Positions 63,733 to 64,000 of a stretch of DNA of 64,000 bases are shown here, one piece after another (position 1 is the stretch's first letter; each line of letters begins with the position of its first letter). The notes under the pieces are model-generated. The model was not told the DNA's origin. It did no database searches and was given only the letters and a program-made list of their open reading frames with translations. A program made the position numbers and the translations under genes. The stretch spans positions 109,261 through 173,260 of the forward strand of contig NZ_HE978617.1 of the NCBI RefSeq assembly GCF_000307225.1, read 5' to 3'. Source of the stretch: Anaerococcus vaginalis (lineage in GTDB: Bacteria; Bacillota; Clostridia; Tissierellales; Peptoniphilaceae).

Positions 63733-64000
63733 CTAAATACCATAACTTTCTTTTGATTTATTAAGAAGTAGGGAATGTATATCCCATATCTCTTTTGCCA
63801 ATTTTTCTATTTTTTGTCTCATATAATCTATATCTTTCTTGTAAATAACACCAGTTGTATTAGTTGCTTTTGCAATCTGATTTATATTATTTGTTACATT
63901 TGAAAGTAGCCATTGGAGATCTCTAAATGGTTCTAGGTCTACAATATAAATTTCTTTTTCTAATACACATTTTCTAAGAAAGTGGGACATGGTTTTACAG
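63733..64000 (-). CDS. mobC: MobC-like relaxosome accessory protein, partial
   Basis: The last 89 or so residues of a plasmid/ICE mobilisation protein are visible: KTMSHFLRKC, LSNVTNNINQIAKATNTTG and MRQKIEKLAKEIWD. MobC assists the relaxase at oriT. The frame is open to the window edge, so an ATG at 63990 is internal and the N-terminal ribbon-helix-helix lies beyond. The oriT is expected further right. It is coupled to the truncated relaxase. Confidence 0.82.
   Translation of the reverse strand, partial: CKTMSHFLRKCVLEKEIYIVDLEPFRDLQWLLSNVTNNINQIAKATNTTGVIYKKDIDYMRQKIEKLAKEIWDIHSLLLNKSKESYGI

Noticed and set aside
1..64000. CRISPR arrays and insertion sequences
   Set aside because: No regularly spaced repeats and no transposase frames or terminal inverted repeats were seen; the repeats found are pairs or terminators.

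Overview
The window is low-GC (about 30%) DNA with strong AGGAGG ribosome binding sites, consensus TTGACA/TATAAT promoters and many T-tailed hairpin terminators. It looks like an anaerobic Firmicute of the Peptoniphilaceae/Anaerococcus type. The placement is an inference from gene content: a canonical S10-spc-alpha ribosomal operon, a 2-hydroxyacyl-CoA dehydratase-like oxygen-sensitive reductase with its activator, hybrid-cluster protein, several PTS sugar loci and no respiratory genes.

Left third (1-13.4 kb): the tail of a VanS-like histidine kinase, a small lipoprotein, two DegV proteins, a metallo-hydrolase and an EamA transporter (each broken by one base), a Cys-tRNA deacylase-like protein, hisS with a DUF6873-like gene, a Phe-Gly-Cys tRNA cluster with a consensus promoter, a glyoxalase-family protein, and a run of maltose acetyltransferase-like, RNase H1, cytoplasmic alpha-amylase, deoC and PAS-SpoIIE phosphatase genes. 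Core (13.4-27.8 kb): a 30-gene ribosomal protein operon on the minus strand, rpsJ to rplQ, including secY, adk, infA, rpmJ and rpoA, with a structured leader and promoter. rplO needs one extra base to be read through.

Middle (28-45.5 kb): a Crp/Fnr regulator, a four-gene dehydratase/double-cubane-like operon and hcp, with a palindromic operator at about -41.5 of the hcp promoter. Two PTS loci follow, back to back. The plus-strand one (LicT-type antiterminator, EIICB, GH4 6-phospho-alpha-glucosidase) has a complete promoter, cre-like site, RAT and terminator leader. The minus-strand one (LicR-type regulator, fused EIIA-EIIB, GH29 alpha-L-fucosidase, EIIC, GH1 6-phospho-beta-glycosidase) suggests use of a fucosylated beta-glycoside. 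A remnant of a type III restriction methyltransferase follows.

Right third (45.5-64 kb): a DtxR/MntR-regulated Mn/Fe/Zn ABC importer with its operator and a P-type MgtA ATPase, then an accessory region made of decayed and mobile pieces. These are an AlbA_2-type remnant, a KilA-N pseudogene, a MerR regulator with a 19-bp-spacer promoter, an unrecognised 757-residue protein with a C-terminal Rx4H (HEPN-like) motif, paired direct repeats, a BceRS/BceAB-like two-component system plus ABC exporter, and a truncated relaxase with mobC. The best candidate for something undescribed is the 757-residue protein: it sits between 22-bp repeats, inside 32-bp repeats, and has a G8 tract in its ribosome binding site.

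Four genes (a metallo-hydrolase, an EamA transporter, rplO and hcp), and possibly a fifth fragment, each lack exactly one base in a homopolymer. Because one is a core ribosomal gene, homopolymer sequencing error is the simplest explanation, and the apparent pseudogenes should be read with that in mind.
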